Shown: positions 47,084 to 55,793 of the stretch, in pieces
Numbering within the stretch: position 1 is the first letter of the stretch
Layout of the letters: each line of letters begins with the position of its first letter
Assembly (NCBI RefSeq): GCF_002386445.1
Contig: NZ_DGIR01000019.1
Coordinates: 1-64,000, forward strand
Direction: 5' to 3'
DNA length: 64,000 nucleotides
DNA from: Pseudomonas sp. UBA4617
GTDB lineage: Bacteria > Pseudomonadota > Gammaproteobacteria > Pseudomonadales > Pseudomonadaceae
Program-made: the position numbers and the translations under genes
The notes under the pieces: generated by a model
Seen by the model: the letters and a program-made list of their open reading frames with translations, nothing else
Database searches by the model: none
Told to the model about the DNA's origin: nothing

Positions 47084-47598
47084 TGACCGCCTTCAAGACC
47101 CTCAAGCCATCCGCCCTGGACCGTGAAGCCTTCGTCAAGGCCTTCGCCGACATCTACGAGCACTCGCCCTGGGTTGCGGAAAAGGCCTACGACCTGGGCC
47201 AGCTGGCTGAACTGGACGAAATCGAGGCGCTGCACCAGCGCATGAGCGACATCCTGCTCAGCGCCAGCCACGCCGAGCAGCTGGCGCTGATCAACGCGCA
47301 CCCGGACCTGGCTGGCAAGGCTGCCATCCAGGGCGAACTGACCGAGTCGAGCACCAACGAGCAGGCCGGCGCCGGTATCCACCAGTGCACCGCGGAAGAA
47401 TTCGCCCGTTTCACCGAGCTGAACGATGCCTACAAGGCCAAATTCCAGTTCCCGTTCATCATGGCGGTAAAAGGCAGCAACCGGCACCAGATTCTCGCCG
47501 CTTTCGAAAAGCGCATCCACAACGACGCCGATGCCGAATTCAAGGAAGCCCTGGCGCAGATCAACCTGATCGCCCTGTTCCGCCTGCTGCAGCTGTAA
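47083..47598 (+). CDS. uraD: OHCU decarboxylase
   Basis: 2-oxo-4-hydroxy-4-carboxy-5-ureidoimidazoline decarboxylase making S-allantoin, 171 residues. The family motifs FADIYEHSPWVAEKAYD, NAHPDLAGKAAIQGELTESSTNEQ and FPFIMAVKG are present. It overlaps puuE by one base, so uraH-uraD-puuE act in sequence although uraH is on the other strand. Confidence 0.96.
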   Translation: MTAFKTLKPSALDREAFVKAFADIYEHSPWVAEKAYDLGQLAELDEIEALHQRMSDILLSASHAEQLALINAHPDLAGKAAIQGELTESSTNEQAGAGIHQCTAEEFARFTELNDAYKAKFQFPFIMAVKGSNRHQILAAFEKRIHNDADAEFKEALAQINLIALFRLLQL

Positions 47599-47655
47599 CC
47601 GGCGCGGCAACGCTTGAACCTGAACCAGAACAACGAACATAGAAGAGATATCCGC

Positions 47656-48159
47656 ATGCGCACCCTGATGATCGAGCCCCTGAGCAAAGAAGCCTTCGCC
47701 CCCTTCGGAGACGTGATCGAAACCGATGGCAGCGACCACTTCATGATCAACAACGGCTCGACCATGCGCTTCCACAAGCTCGCCACGGTGGAAACCGCCG
47801 AGCCTGAAGACAAGGCGATCATCAGCATCTTCCGCGCCGACGCGCTGGACATGCCGCTGACCGTGCGCATGCTGGAACGCCATCCGCTGGGCAGCCAGGC
47901 TTTCATCCCGCTGCTCGGCAAACCCTTTCTGATCGTGGTCGCGCCGGTTGGCGATGCACCTGTATCAGGCTTGGTCCGGGCCTTCCGCAGTAATGGCAGG
48001 CAGGGCGTTAATTACCATCGCGGCGTCTGGCACCACCCGGTGCTGACGATCGAAAAGCGGGATGACTTCCTGGTGGTTGATCGCAGCGGTTCTGGCAACA
48101 ACTGCGACGAGCATTACTTCACCGAGGAACAGATGCTGATCCTCAATCCCCACCAATAA
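47656..48159 (+). CDS. allA: ureidoglycolate lyase
   Basis: Splits ureidoglycolate into glyoxylate and urea. The start MRTLMIEPLSKEAFAPFGDVIE gives 167 residues, the family size. FIPLLGKPFLIVVAP, RQGVNYHRGVWHHPV and the C-terminal YFTEEQ are typical. It is 57 bp after uraD. No allantoicase or allantoate amidohydrolase gene is present to supply its substrate, so that step must be encoded elsewhere. Confidence 0.95.
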   Translation: MRTLMIEPLSKEAFAPFGDVIETDGSDHFMINNGSTMRFHKLATVETAEPEDKAIISIFRADALDMPLTVRMLERHPLGSQAFIPLLGKPFLIVVAPVGDAPVSGLVRAFRSNGRQGVNYHRGVWHHPVLTIEKRDDFLVVDRSGSGNNCDEHYFTEEQMLILNPHQ

Positions 48160-48218
48160 GAAAAGGTCGGTCATGCAACGGCCCAGCCTGAGCGGGTGAC
48201 CGGCAAGAGGTACATACT

Positions 48219-49547
48219 GTGGAAGCACACCTTCACGAATGGCTGAACCTGAGCATTCGCTGGGTTCACATGATCACCGGCGTAGCCTGGATCGGTGCAT
48301 CGTTCTACTTCGTCTGGCTGGAGAACCACCTGAACCGAAGCAACCCGCGCGATGGGTTGTCGGGTGATCTCTGGGCAATACACGGCGGTGGTATCTATCA
48401 CCTTGAGAAGTACAAGCTCGCACCACCGAAAATGCCCGAGAACCTGCACTGGTTCAAATGGGAAGCCTACTTCACCTGGATGTCCGGTATCGCCCTGCTG
48501 TGCGTGGTGTTCTACTGGAACCCGACGCTGTATCTGCTGGCCCCTGGCAGCACCCTGAGCGGCGCCGAAGGCGTGGCCATCGGTATCGGCTCGCTGATCG
48601 CCGGCTGGTTCATCTACGACTTCCTGTGCGACTCGCCCCTGGGCAAGAAGCCAGCGCTGCTCGGTGCCGTGCTGTTCGTGCTGATCATCGCCGCCTGCTG
48701 GGGCTTCAGCCTGGTGTTCAGCGGCCGTGGTGCGTACCTGCACACTGGCGCGATCATCGGCACCATCATGGTCGGTAACGTGTTCCGCATCATCATGCCG
48801 GCCCAGCGCCAGCTGGTGGCGGCGATCGAGAACAACCAGACGCCCGACCCGGTACTGCCGGCAAAAGGCCTGCTGCGCTCGCGCCACAACAACTACTTCA
48901 CCCTGCCGGTGCTGTTCATCATGATCAGCAACCACTTCCCGAGCACCTACGGTAGCCAGTACAACTGGCTGATCCTGGCCGGCATTGCAGTAGCCGCGGT
49001 CCTCATCCGCCACTACTTCAACACCCGCCATGACAGCAACAAGTACGCCTGGACCCTGCCGGTCGGTGCCCTGGCGATGATCTGCCTGGCCTACGTGACC
49101 GGCCCCAAGCCAATGGCCATCAGCCCTGACCAGGCCGCAGCGCAGATCGAGTACCAGCCGCTGCCGGCGACCGCTGTGGGTGGCAAGACCGCTGCCGAGC
49201 AACGTGCCGAGGACGCCGCCAAGGCTGCCGCAGCGCCTGCCGCGCCCGCCGAAGCCCCAGCCCAGGGCACGGCCCAGGCAGGCGGCGAGAGCTTCGACAA
49301 GATCCACAATGTCATCCAGGAACGCTGCACCGTGTGCCACTCGTCCAAGCCGACCAGCCCACTGTTCAGCAGCGCGCCTGCTGGCGTGATGTTCGACACC
49401 CCGCAGCAGATCCAGGCCCAGGCCGCGCGCATCCAGGCGCAAGCGGTCGCCAGCCAGATCATGCCGCTGGGCAACATCACCCAGATGACCACCGAAGAGC
49501 GCAAGCTCGTCGGTGACTGGATCGCCAAAGGCGCGCCGGTCAACTGA
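48219..49547 (+). CDS. puuD: membrane-bound urate hydroxylase PuuD with cytochrome c domain
   Basis: Integral membrane urate-oxidising enzyme that replaces soluble uricase. GTG start, 442 residues. An N-terminal membrane domain of about eight helices begins LSIRWVHMITGVAWIGASFYFVW; an Ala/Pro-rich linker (residues about 310-355) leads to a C-terminal cytochrome c domain with CTVCH at 370-374 and a late Met (QIMPLGNITQM). It passes electrons to the respiratory chain rather than making H2O2. It completes the xanthine-urate-HIU-OHCU-allantoin route encoded here. Confidence 0.94.
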   Translation: MEAHLHEWLNLSIRWVHMITGVAWIGASFYFVWLENHLNRSNPRDGLSGDLWAIHGGGIYHLEKYKLAPPKMPENLHWFKWEAYFTWMSGIALLCVVFYWNPTLYLLAPGSTLSGAEGVAIGIGSLIAGWFIYDFLCDSPLGKKPALLGAVLFVLIIAACWGFSLVFSGRGAYLHTGAIIGTIMVGNVFRIIMPAQRQLVAAIENNQTPDPVLPAKGLLRSRHNNYFTLPVLFIMISNHFPSTYGSQYNWLILAGIAVAAVLIRHYFNTRHDSNKYAWTLPVGALAMICLAYVTGPKPMAISPDQAAAQIEYQPLPATAVGGKTAAEQRAEDAAKAAAAPAAPAEAPAQGTAQAGGESFDKIHNVIQERCTVCHSSKPTSPLFSSAPAGVMFDTPQQIQAQAARIQAQAVASQIMPLGNITQMTTEERKLVGDWIAKGAPVN

Positions 49548-49751
49548 AACACCACTGTCGGGGCAACACCGCTTCCTGTGGAAGCGGGATTACCCGCAAA
49601 GAGGCCGGCACGCCCGGCCTCGAACCTGAAGATTCACGCAACAAGCAAGCATCGAGCGTCAGCCCCCAGGCGGCACCCCAGGCTCAGCGTGAGCCTGCCG
49701 CCTGGTGCCGGCGCTTGGATCCGAGAATAAAAACAAAACTCGAGGTGCTGC

Positions 49752-51104
49752 ATGTCCGAGTCACGCAAGGCGTATATCCCTGTTGCGCCGCCGCGAGAGC
49801 CCTTGCCCCTGCTCCAATTGATCCTGGTTGGTCTGCAACATGTCCTGCTGATGTACGGTGGCGCGATCGCCGTGCCGCTGATCATCGGCCAGGCCGCCGG
49901 GCTGTCCCGTGAAGAAGTCGCTTTCCTGATCAATGCCGACCTGCTGGTGGCGGGTGTCGCCACCATCATCCAGTCATTCGGTATCGGCCCGGTGGGCATC
50001 CGCATGCCGGTGATGATGGGGGCCAGTTTCGCTGCCGTCGGCAGCATGGTGGCCATGGCCGGCATGCCCGGGGTGGGCCTGCAGGGGATCTTCGGCGCGA
50101 CCATCGCCGCCGGGTTCTTCGGCATGCTGATCGCGCCGTTCATGTCCAAGGTCGTACGGTTCTTCCCGCCTCTGGTCACCGGCACGGTGATCACCTCGAT
50201 CGGCCTGTCGCTGTTCCCGGTGGCGGTCAACTGGGCCGGTGGCGGCCAGCAGGCAGGCACCTTCGGTGCGCCGATCTTCCTGTTGGTGGCCGGCCTGGTG
50301 CTGGCGGTGATCCTGCTGATCAACCGTTTCATGCGTGGATTCTGGGTCAACGTGTCGGTGCTGGTAGGCATGGGCCTGGGCTACATCCTGGCCGGCGCCA
50401 TCGGCATGGTCGACCTGTCGGGCCTGAGCCAGGCACCGTGGCTGCAAGTGGTCACCCCACTGCACTTCGGCATGCCGACCTTCAGCCTGGCACCGATCCT
50501 GTCCATGTGCCTGGTGGTGGTGATCATCTTCGTCGAGTCCACCGGCATGTTCCTGGCGCTGGGCAAGGTGACCGGCCGCGAAGTTACCCCGGGCATGCTG
50601 CGCCGCGGCCTGTTGTGCGACGCCGGAGCATCCTTCGTCGCCGGCTTCTTCAACACCTTCACCCATTCCTCGTTCGCCCAGAACATCGGCCTGGTGCAGA
50701 TGACCGGGGTACGCTGCCGCTATGTCACCGTGGTGGCCGGCGCGCTGCTGATCCTGCTCAGCCTGCTGCCCAAGGCGGCCTTCCTGATTGCCTCGATCCC
50801 GCCGGCGGTACTGGGCGGCGCCTCCATCGCCATGTTCGGCATGGTTACCGCCACCGGGATCAAGATCTTGCAGGAGGCGGACATCGGCGACCGTCGCAAC
50901 CAGTTGCTGGTTGCCGTGAGCGTCGGCTTCGGGCTGATTCCCGTGGTGCGCCCGGAGTTCTTCGCCCAGATGCCGCAGTGGATGGAACCTATCACCCACA
51001 GTGGCATTGCCATGGCCACGGTCAGCGCCCTGGTGCTGAACGTGCTGTTCAACATCCTCGGCGGTGCCGATCGCGCGGCGCACAACGCCTGCCACCAGCA
51101 CTGA
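49752..51104 (+). CDS. NCS2 xanthine/urate-type permease
   Basis: Inner-membrane symporter, 450 residues with about 12-14 helices. The nucleobase-ascorbate transporter features are clear: QHVLLMYGGAIAVPLIIGQAAG near the N terminus, and the signature region FNTFTHSSFAQNIGLVQMTGV. Its place right after puuD favours xanthine or uric acid as substrate, unlike the AzgA-type permease at 43641. The preceding 200 bp contains a single REP and no clear operator. Confidence 0.93.
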   Translation: MSESRKAYIPVAPPREPLPLLQLILVGLQHVLLMYGGAIAVPLIIGQAAGLSREEVAFLINADLLVAGVATIIQSFGIGPVGIRMPVMMGASFAAVGSMVAMAGMPGVGLQGIFGATIAAGFFGMLIAPFMSKVVRFFPPLVTGTVITSIGLSLFPVAVNWAGGGQQAGTFGAPIFLLVAGLVLAVILLINRFMRGFWVNVSVLVGMGLGYILAGAIGMVDLSGLSQAPWLQVVTPLHFGMPTFSLAPILSMCLVVVIIFVESTGMFLALGKVTGREVTPGMLRRGLLCDAGASFVAGFFNTFTHSSFAQNIGLVQMTGVRCRYVTVVAGALLILLSLLPKAAFLIASIPPAVLGGASIAMFGMVTATGIKILQEADIGDRRNQLLVAVSVGFGLIPVVRPEFFAQMPQWMEPITHSGIAMATVSALVLNVLFNILGGADRAAHNACHQH

Positions 51105-51258
51105 AACAAGCCGCCCTGGAGCAACAGGGGGCGGCGCACTGCCGCCCCTGCCTCGTCCTGGTCGTAAACGCTGCACCGTCGGCCCGCCGGAATGGGCCGC
51201 CCGGGGCGCCTGTGCGCCAAAAAAACCCAACAAAAACAATAAGTCCGGGAACCACGAC

Positions 51259-52044
51259 ATGAAACGCATCACCTCGTCCCTCTTGCTGGGCAGCAGCCTG
51301 CTGGCCACCCTCCCCGCCCACGCCGGGGAATGGCTGCAGTGGCACGGCGAAAGCCTGACCTACCTGTACGGCAAGGACTTCAAGGTCAACCCCCGCATCC
51401 AGCAGACGATCACCTTCGAGCACGCCAATAAATGGAAGTACGGCGACACGTTCATGTTCGTCGATAAAGTCTTCTACAACGGCAAGGCCGACCCGGGGAA
51501 AGGCGTCACCAGCTACTACGGCGAGTTCAGCCCGCGCCTGTCGCTGGGCAAGATCACCGGTCACAAGTTTGAACTGGGCCCGATCAAGGATGTGCTGGTG
51601 GCCATGACCTATGAGCGCGGCGAGGGCGACAACGAGGCGTACCTGATAGGCCCCGGCTTCGACCTGGCGATCCCCGGCTTCAACTATTTCACCCTGAATT
51701 TCTACCTGCGTAACACCGAAGGCAGCCGCCCCGGTGACAACGTCTGGCAGATCACCCCGGCGTGGTCATACACCGTGCCTGTGGGCAAATCCGACATTCT
51801 GATCGACGGTTACATGGACTGGGTGGTGGACAATGACCAGACCCGTCGCGGTACCTACCACGCCAACCTGCAATTCAACCCGCAGGTCAAGTACGACCTC
51901 GGCAAAGCCCTTGGCCTGGGCGCCAAGCAGCTGTACGTGGGCATCGAGTACAGCTACTGGAAGGACAAGTACGGCATCGACAGCCAGGACAACGTCGACA
52001 GCAACCAGAGCGTCACCAGTGCACTGGTCAAGGTGCACTTCTAA
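51259..52044 (+). CDS. Tsx-like nucleoside-specific outer-membrane channel (copy 1)
   Basis: 261 residues from MKRITSSLLLGSSLL; signal peptide cleaved near AHA-GEW. The mature part is a 12-strand-type porin of the nucleoside-binding Tsx family (LTYLYGKDFKVNPRIQQTITFEH; GDTFMFVDKVFYNG; YGEFSPRLSLGKITG) ending in the C-terminal aromatic signature VKVHF. It probably lets nucleosides or bases cross the outer membrane for the catabolic genes upstream. A close paralogue follows. Confidence 0.92.
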   Translation: MKRITSSLLLGSSLLATLPAHAGEWLQWHGESLTYLYGKDFKVNPRIQQTITFEHANKWKYGDTFMFVDKVFYNGKADPGKGVTSYYGEFSPRLSLGKITGHKFELGPIKDVLVAMTYERGEGDNEAYLIGPGFDLAIPGFNYFTLNFYLRNTEGSRPGDNVWQITPAWSYTVPVGKSDILIDGYMDWVVDNDQTRRGTYHANLQFNPQVKYDLGKALGLGAKQLYVGIEYSYWKDKYGIDSQDNVDSNQSVTSALVKVHF

Positions 52045-52394
52045 AAAACTGACCAAACGCACAAGTTTGGTCCGTCGCGCTCCAGGACGGAGCACTTGAG
52101 GCAAGGCGCGCAAGCCAGTAATCTGCGCGCCCCCTCGATCAGGGCAGAACGGATTCTGCCTGCGTTTACTGACCGCTCAGTCAATGAATACGGGCGGTTG
52201 GCCAACGTGTTGCCAGCCTGAAAGACCCTTTTCATCCGTTCAGAACGAAGTCGAGCAGGAAGGTTTTGCCAGCCCGGGAAAGTTGGCTCAACCCTTGCCA
52301 AACAGCTGTGGCCCATCGAAAAAAACTGACTCGAAAGACAAAAAAAGCGCGATGACGCGCTGACAACAGATCAAACAAGGGAGCGAAACTCGCA
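52045..52394. other. intergenic region between the two porin genes
   Basis: 350 bp without a gene. It holds the RutR-like palindrome at 52169-52184; the rest shows no further structure beyond AT-rich patches near 52320-52350. Confidence 0.5.
52169..52184. promoter_or_regulatory. RutR-like palindrome before the second porin
   Basis: CTGACCGCTCAGTCAA fits YTGACC-N4-AGTCAR, shared with sites before xdhA and the purine permease; its core ACTGA-CCGC-TCAGT is a perfect inverted repeat. It is 211 bp before the second porin start. Confidence 0.55.
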
Positions 52395-53177
52395 ATGCGT
52401 ACCATCAACAGCCTGATCCTCGCCGGCGGCCTGCTGGCCTGCGGCACCACCTTCGGCGGCGACCTGCTGCAATGGCAGAACAACAGCCTGACCTACCTGT
52501 GGGGCAAGAACTTCAAGGTCAACCCGGCGATCCAGCAAACGCTCACCTTCGAGCACGCCGACGCCTGGAAGTACGGCGACAACTTCATCTTCGTCGACAA
52601 GATCTTCTACCAGGGCCAGAAAGACGCGGGTAATGGCCCGAACACCTACTATGGCGAGATCAGCCCACGCCTGTCCTTCGGCAAGATCTTCGACCAGAAG
52701 CTCGAGTTCGGCCCGGTCAAGGACGTGTTGCTGGCGATGACCTACGAATTTGGCGAGGGTGACACCGAGGCGTACCTGATCGGCCCTGGCTTCGACCTGG
52801 CCATCCCCGGCTTCGACTACTTCCAGCTGAACTTCTACAACCGCACCACCGATGGCAGCCGTGCCGGCGACAACGTGTGGCAGATTACCCCGGTGTGGTC
52901 GTACACCATCCCGGTCGGTTCCTCCGACGTGCTGATCGACGGCTTCATGGACTGGGTGGTGGACAACGACGAGAACCGTCGCGGCACTTACCAGGCCAAC
53001 CTGCACTTCAACCCGCAGATCAAGTACGACCTGGGCAAGGCCTTGCACCTGGGTGAGAAGCAGCTGTACGTGGGCGTGGAGTACGACTACTGGAAGAACA
53101 AGTACGGCATCAAGGATTCCGATGCCTTTACCACTGACCAGAACACCATGAGCTTCCTGGTGAAGGTGCACTTCTGA
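52395..53177 (+). CDS. Tsx-like nucleoside-specific outer-membrane channel (copy 2)
   Basis: 260 residues, strongly similar throughout to the protein at 51259-52044 (for example LTYLWGKNFKVNPAIQQTLTFEHAD and AYLIGPGFDLAIPGFDYF). Signal peptide MRTINSLILAGGLLACGTTFG, porin body and the terminal VKVHF are present. It is separated from copy 1 by its own control region, so the two copies may be expressed under different conditions. Confidence 0.92.
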   Translation: MRTINSLILAGGLLACGTTFGGDLLQWQNNSLTYLWGKNFKVNPAIQQTLTFEHADAWKYGDNFIFVDKIFYQGQKDAGNGPNTYYGEISPRLSFGKIFDQKLEFGPVKDVLLAMTYEFGEGDTEAYLIGPGFDLAIPGFDYFQLNFYNRTTDGSRAGDNVWQITPVWSYTIPVGSSDVLIDGFMDWVVDNDENRRGTYQANLHFNPQIKYDLGKALHLGEKQLYVGVEYDYWKNKYGIKDSDAFTTDQNTMSFLVKVHF

Positions 53178-53204
53178 TCGGAGCATAGGGGCTGCTGGAC
53201 AGCC

Positions 53205-53287
53205 CTTCGCGGCACAAGGCCGCTCCTACAGGTACGGCACAGGTTGCGCAAACTGTGTATTCCCTGTGGCAGCGGGCTTGCCCGCGA
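53205..53287. repeat. two single REP elements
   Basis: TTCGCGGCACAAGGCCGCTC... at 53205-53231 and a GCAGCGGGCTTGCCCGCGAA-type copy at 53262-53287, in the convergent gap between the second porin and the DUF808 gene. Confidence 0.6.
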
Positions 53288-53315
53288 ACCGGGGCAAAGC
53301 CCCCGGCCATGCAAC

Positions 53316-54230
53316 TCAGGTGGCCGGCCGAAGCGCCCGCCACAGCTTCCCCGCAATGCCCACCACAGCTAGCACCACGGCACCGGCCACAACCCCGACA
53401 CCGCCGTTCAGCAGCGCCACGGTCAATGCCCCGCCACGCCCTTCGCTGAACGCCTCGATGGCGTGATGCAACGGCGCGATGCCATGTACCAGGATCCCGC
53501 CGCCAACCAGGAACATCGCCGCAGTGCCGATCACCGACAGGCTCTTCATCATGTACGGCGCAGCCCGCAAGATGCCGTTACCCACTGCCTGGGCCAGGCG
53601 GGATGCCTTGCGCGTCATCCACAGCCCGAGGTCATCAAGCTTGACGATACCACCCACCAGCCCGTACACGCCGATGGTCATGACCACCGCAACGCCCGCC
53701 AGCACGATGACTTGCTGGCTCAACGGCGCGTCGGCGACGATGCCCAGGGTAATGGCGATGATTTCCGCGGAAAGAATGAAGTCGGTGCGCACCGCGCCCT
53801 TGATCTTGCTCTTCTCGTACGCCACCAGGTCAACGTTGGCATCCGCCAACGCCTCCTTGCGCGCCTCGTGCTGCGCCTCGTCCTCCGCCTTGCTGTGCAG
53901 GAACTTGTGCGCCAGCTTCTCGAAGCCCTCGAAGCACAGGTAGGCTCCGCCCAGCATCAGCAACGGCGTCACCGCCCAGGGAATGAACGCACTGATCAAC
54001 AGCGCCGCCGGTACCAGGATGGCCTTGTTCAGCAGCGACCCTTTGGCCACCGCCCACACCACCGGCAGCTCGCGGTCGGCACGCACACCGGTGACCTGCT
54101 GGGCGTTCAGCGCCAGGTCATCGCCCAGCACACCTGCGGTCTTTTTTGCCGCTACCTTGGTCATCAGCGAGACGTCATCGAGCACCGTGGCGATGTCGTC
54201 GATCAGTACCAGTAGACTGCTTCCTGCCAT
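53316..54230 (-). CDS. DUF808 family membrane protein (YedI-like)
   Basis: 304-residue membrane protein. The N-terminal SSLLVLIDDIATVLDDVSLMTKVAAKKTAGVLGDDLALNA and the GGAYLCFEGFEKL segment are diagnostic of DUF808. About six to seven helices. Function unknown; divergent from the TetR gene. Confidence 0.93.
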   Translation of the reverse strand: MAGSSLLVLIDDIATVLDDVSLMTKVAAKKTAGVLGDDLALNAQQVTGVRADRELPVVWAVAKGSLLNKAILVPAALLISAFIPWAVTPLLMLGGAYLCFEGFEKLAHKFLHSKAEDEAQHEARKEALADANVDLVAYEKSKIKGAVRTDFILSAEIIAITLGIVADAPLSQQVIVLAGVAVVMTIGVYGLVGGIVKLDDLGLWMTRKASRLAQAVGNGILRAAPYMMKSLSVIGTAAMFLVGGGILVHGIAPLHHAIEAFSEGRGGALTVALLNGGVGVVAGAVVLAVVGIAGKLWRALRPAT

Positions 54231-54362
54231 GTTTGTCTGCTTCCGGATGAATGAATGCTGCCGATTCTAGCCCAAAGCCGCTGCCTTGAGCCCCCGTCGA
54301 GCCCGGTGCTACCATGCCCGATCCCTCTTAGAGGTGGCCAGACACGAGGAAGATCCCTGACC

Positions 54363-54974
54363 ATGAGCACCATTCGCGAGCGCAACAAGGAACTAATCCT
54401 GCGCGCGGCCAGCGAGGAATTCGCCGACAAGGGCTTCGCCGCCACCAAGACCAGCGATATCGCGGCCAAGGCGGGCCTGCCCAAGCCGAACGTGTATTAC
54501 TACTTCAAGTCCAAGGACAACCTCTACCGCGAGGTGCTGGAAAGCATCATCGCGCCGATCATGCAGGCGTCGACCCCGTTCAATGCCGAGGGTGACCCGA
54601 AAGAAGTGCTGAGTGCCTACATTCGCTCGAAGATCCGCATTTCGCGCGACCTGCCGCATGCGTCCAAGGTGTTCGCCAGCGAGATCATGCACGGCGCCCC
54701 GCACCTCTCGCCAAACCAGGTGGCGCAGCTGAACGAGCAGGCCCGGCACAACATCGAATGTATCCAGCGCTGGATCGACCGCGGCCAGATCGCCCATGTC
54801 GACGCGCATCACCTGATGTTCAGCATCTGGGCAGCGACCCAGACCTATGCCGATTTCGACTGGCAGATTTCGGCGGTCACCGGCAAGGCCAAGCTGGCCG
54901 ACAGCGATTATGACGCGGCAGCCGAAACCATCATCCGCATGGTGCTCAAGGGTTGTGAGCCCGAGGTGGCCTGA
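54363..54974 (+). CDS. TetR-family regulator, RutR-like
   Basis: 203 residues from MSTIRERNKELILRAAS. N-terminal TetR HTH (TKTSDIAAKAGLPKPNVYYYFKSKDNLY). The C-terminal domain follows E. coli RutR closely: IRSKIRISRDLPHASKVF, EIMHGAPHL, LMFSIWAATQTYADFDWQI, VTGKAKLADSDY. RutR senses pyrimidines and controls pyrimidine and purine breakdown. RutR-like operators lie before xdhA, the purine permease and the second porin in this window, so these are its likely targets (inference). Confidence 0.9.
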   Translation: MSTIRERNKELILRAASEEFADKGFAATKTSDIAAKAGLPKPNVYYYFKSKDNLYREVLESIIAPIMQASTPFNAEGDPKEVLSAYIRSKIRISRDLPHASKVFASEIMHGAPHLSPNQVAQLNEQARHNIECIQRWIDRGQIAHVDAHHLMFSIWAATQTYADFDWQISAVTGKAKLADSDYDAAAETIIRMVLKGCEPEVA

Positions 54975-54989
54975 CCCCGGGCGCAGGCT

Positions 54990-55074
54990 TCTTCGCGGGT
55001 GAACCCGCTCCCACAGGGATACCACGCGCTTCAAGCCTGCGATGATCCTGTGGGAGCGGGTTCACCCGCGAATA
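54990..55074. repeat. inverted REP pair after the TetR gene
   Basis: Facing copies (TTCGCGGGTGAACCCGCTCC... and its reverse complement) around a spacer of about 28 bp, in the convergent gap between the TetR and GlcG-like genes. Confidence 0.85.
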
Positions 55075-55096
55075 GGCCGGAACAGCCAATAGAGAA

Positions 55097-55537
55097 TTAG
55101 GCTGCTACACCCGCATCCGCCCGCAACCCCACCTCCTCGATCGCACTGATCGCACACTGCTCGTCGATATCCGAGGTATCGCCGCTTATCCCCACCGCAC
55201 CCAGCACCTTGCCGTCCTGATCACGCACCAGCACGCCGCCCGGCGCCGGCACCACCGGCCGTTCACCCAAGCCGTTCAGCGCGGCAAAGAACGCTGGCCG
55301 TTGCTGCGCATCCAGCGCCAGCAAGCGCGAGCCCTTGCCCAGGGCGATCGCGCCCCAGGCCTTGCCGGTAGCTACCTGCGGGCGAATCAGGCTGGCACCG
55401 TCCTCGCGTTGCAGCGCCAGCAAGTGCCCGCCAACATCCAGCACTGCCACGGTCAGTGGCGCAGCATTGATCTTGCGGCCCGCCGCCAGCGCGGCGTTCA
55501 CCAGGCTGACCGCGACTTTCAGGTTCAAAGCGTTCAT
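55097..55537 (-). CDS. GlcG/HbpS-like heme-degrading-domain protein
   Basis: 146 residues from MNALNLKVAVSLVNAAL. The GlcG/HbpS fold is recognisable by LTVAVLDVGGHLLALQREDGAS, ATGKAWGAIALGKGSR and GAVGISGDTSDIDEQCAISAIEEVGL. Such proteins accompany glycolate and glyoxylate genes; their exact role is unknown. Divergent from gcl, with a TTGTA-type palindrome on each side of the shared region. Confidence 0.9.
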   Translation of the reverse strand: MNALNLKVAVSLVNAALAAGRKINAAPLTVAVLDVGGHLLALQREDGASLIRPQVATGKAWGAIALGKGSRLLALDAQQRPAFFAALNGLGERPVVPAPGGVLVRDQDGKVLGAVGISGDTSDIDEQCAISAIEEVGLRADAGVAA

Positions 55538-55618
55538 GGAAAGGTCCTCTTCTTGTTGTGAGAAGCCCTGAGGGCAGTTGAAACCAATAGAACCAATAGA
55601 ACACAACAGGATGTGTTT

Positions 55619-55628
55619 TTGTATACAC
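55619..55628. promoter_or_regulatory. TTGTA-type operator before the GlcG-like gene
   Basis: TTGTATACAC, 9 of 10 matches to the shared palindrome, 82 bp before the GlcG-like start. Confidence 0.55.
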
Positions 55629-55758
55629 TATTTTGAAACGATCGTATGCGATAGCGCAAACGCCCGTTTTCTCGGGCGCTCGAAGGAAAGCATCCCCTAC
55701 CGACGAAAACCCGTTGACCTGAGCGGCCAGCCATGAATACACTCTGGCGCAAAACAAG

Positions 55759-55768
55759 TTGTATACAA
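55759..55768. promoter_or_regulatory. TTGTA-type operator before gcl
   Basis: TTGTATACAA, a perfect palindrome 26 bp before the gcl start, positioned to block the promoter. Confidence 0.65.
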
Positions 55769-55793
55769 TTACAAAATCGATGAGGCACAAACC

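Noticed and set aside
55705..55720. TTGACCTGAGCGGCCA near gcl as a further RutR-like site
   Set aside because: Only the left half-site matches; the right half lacks AGTCAR.
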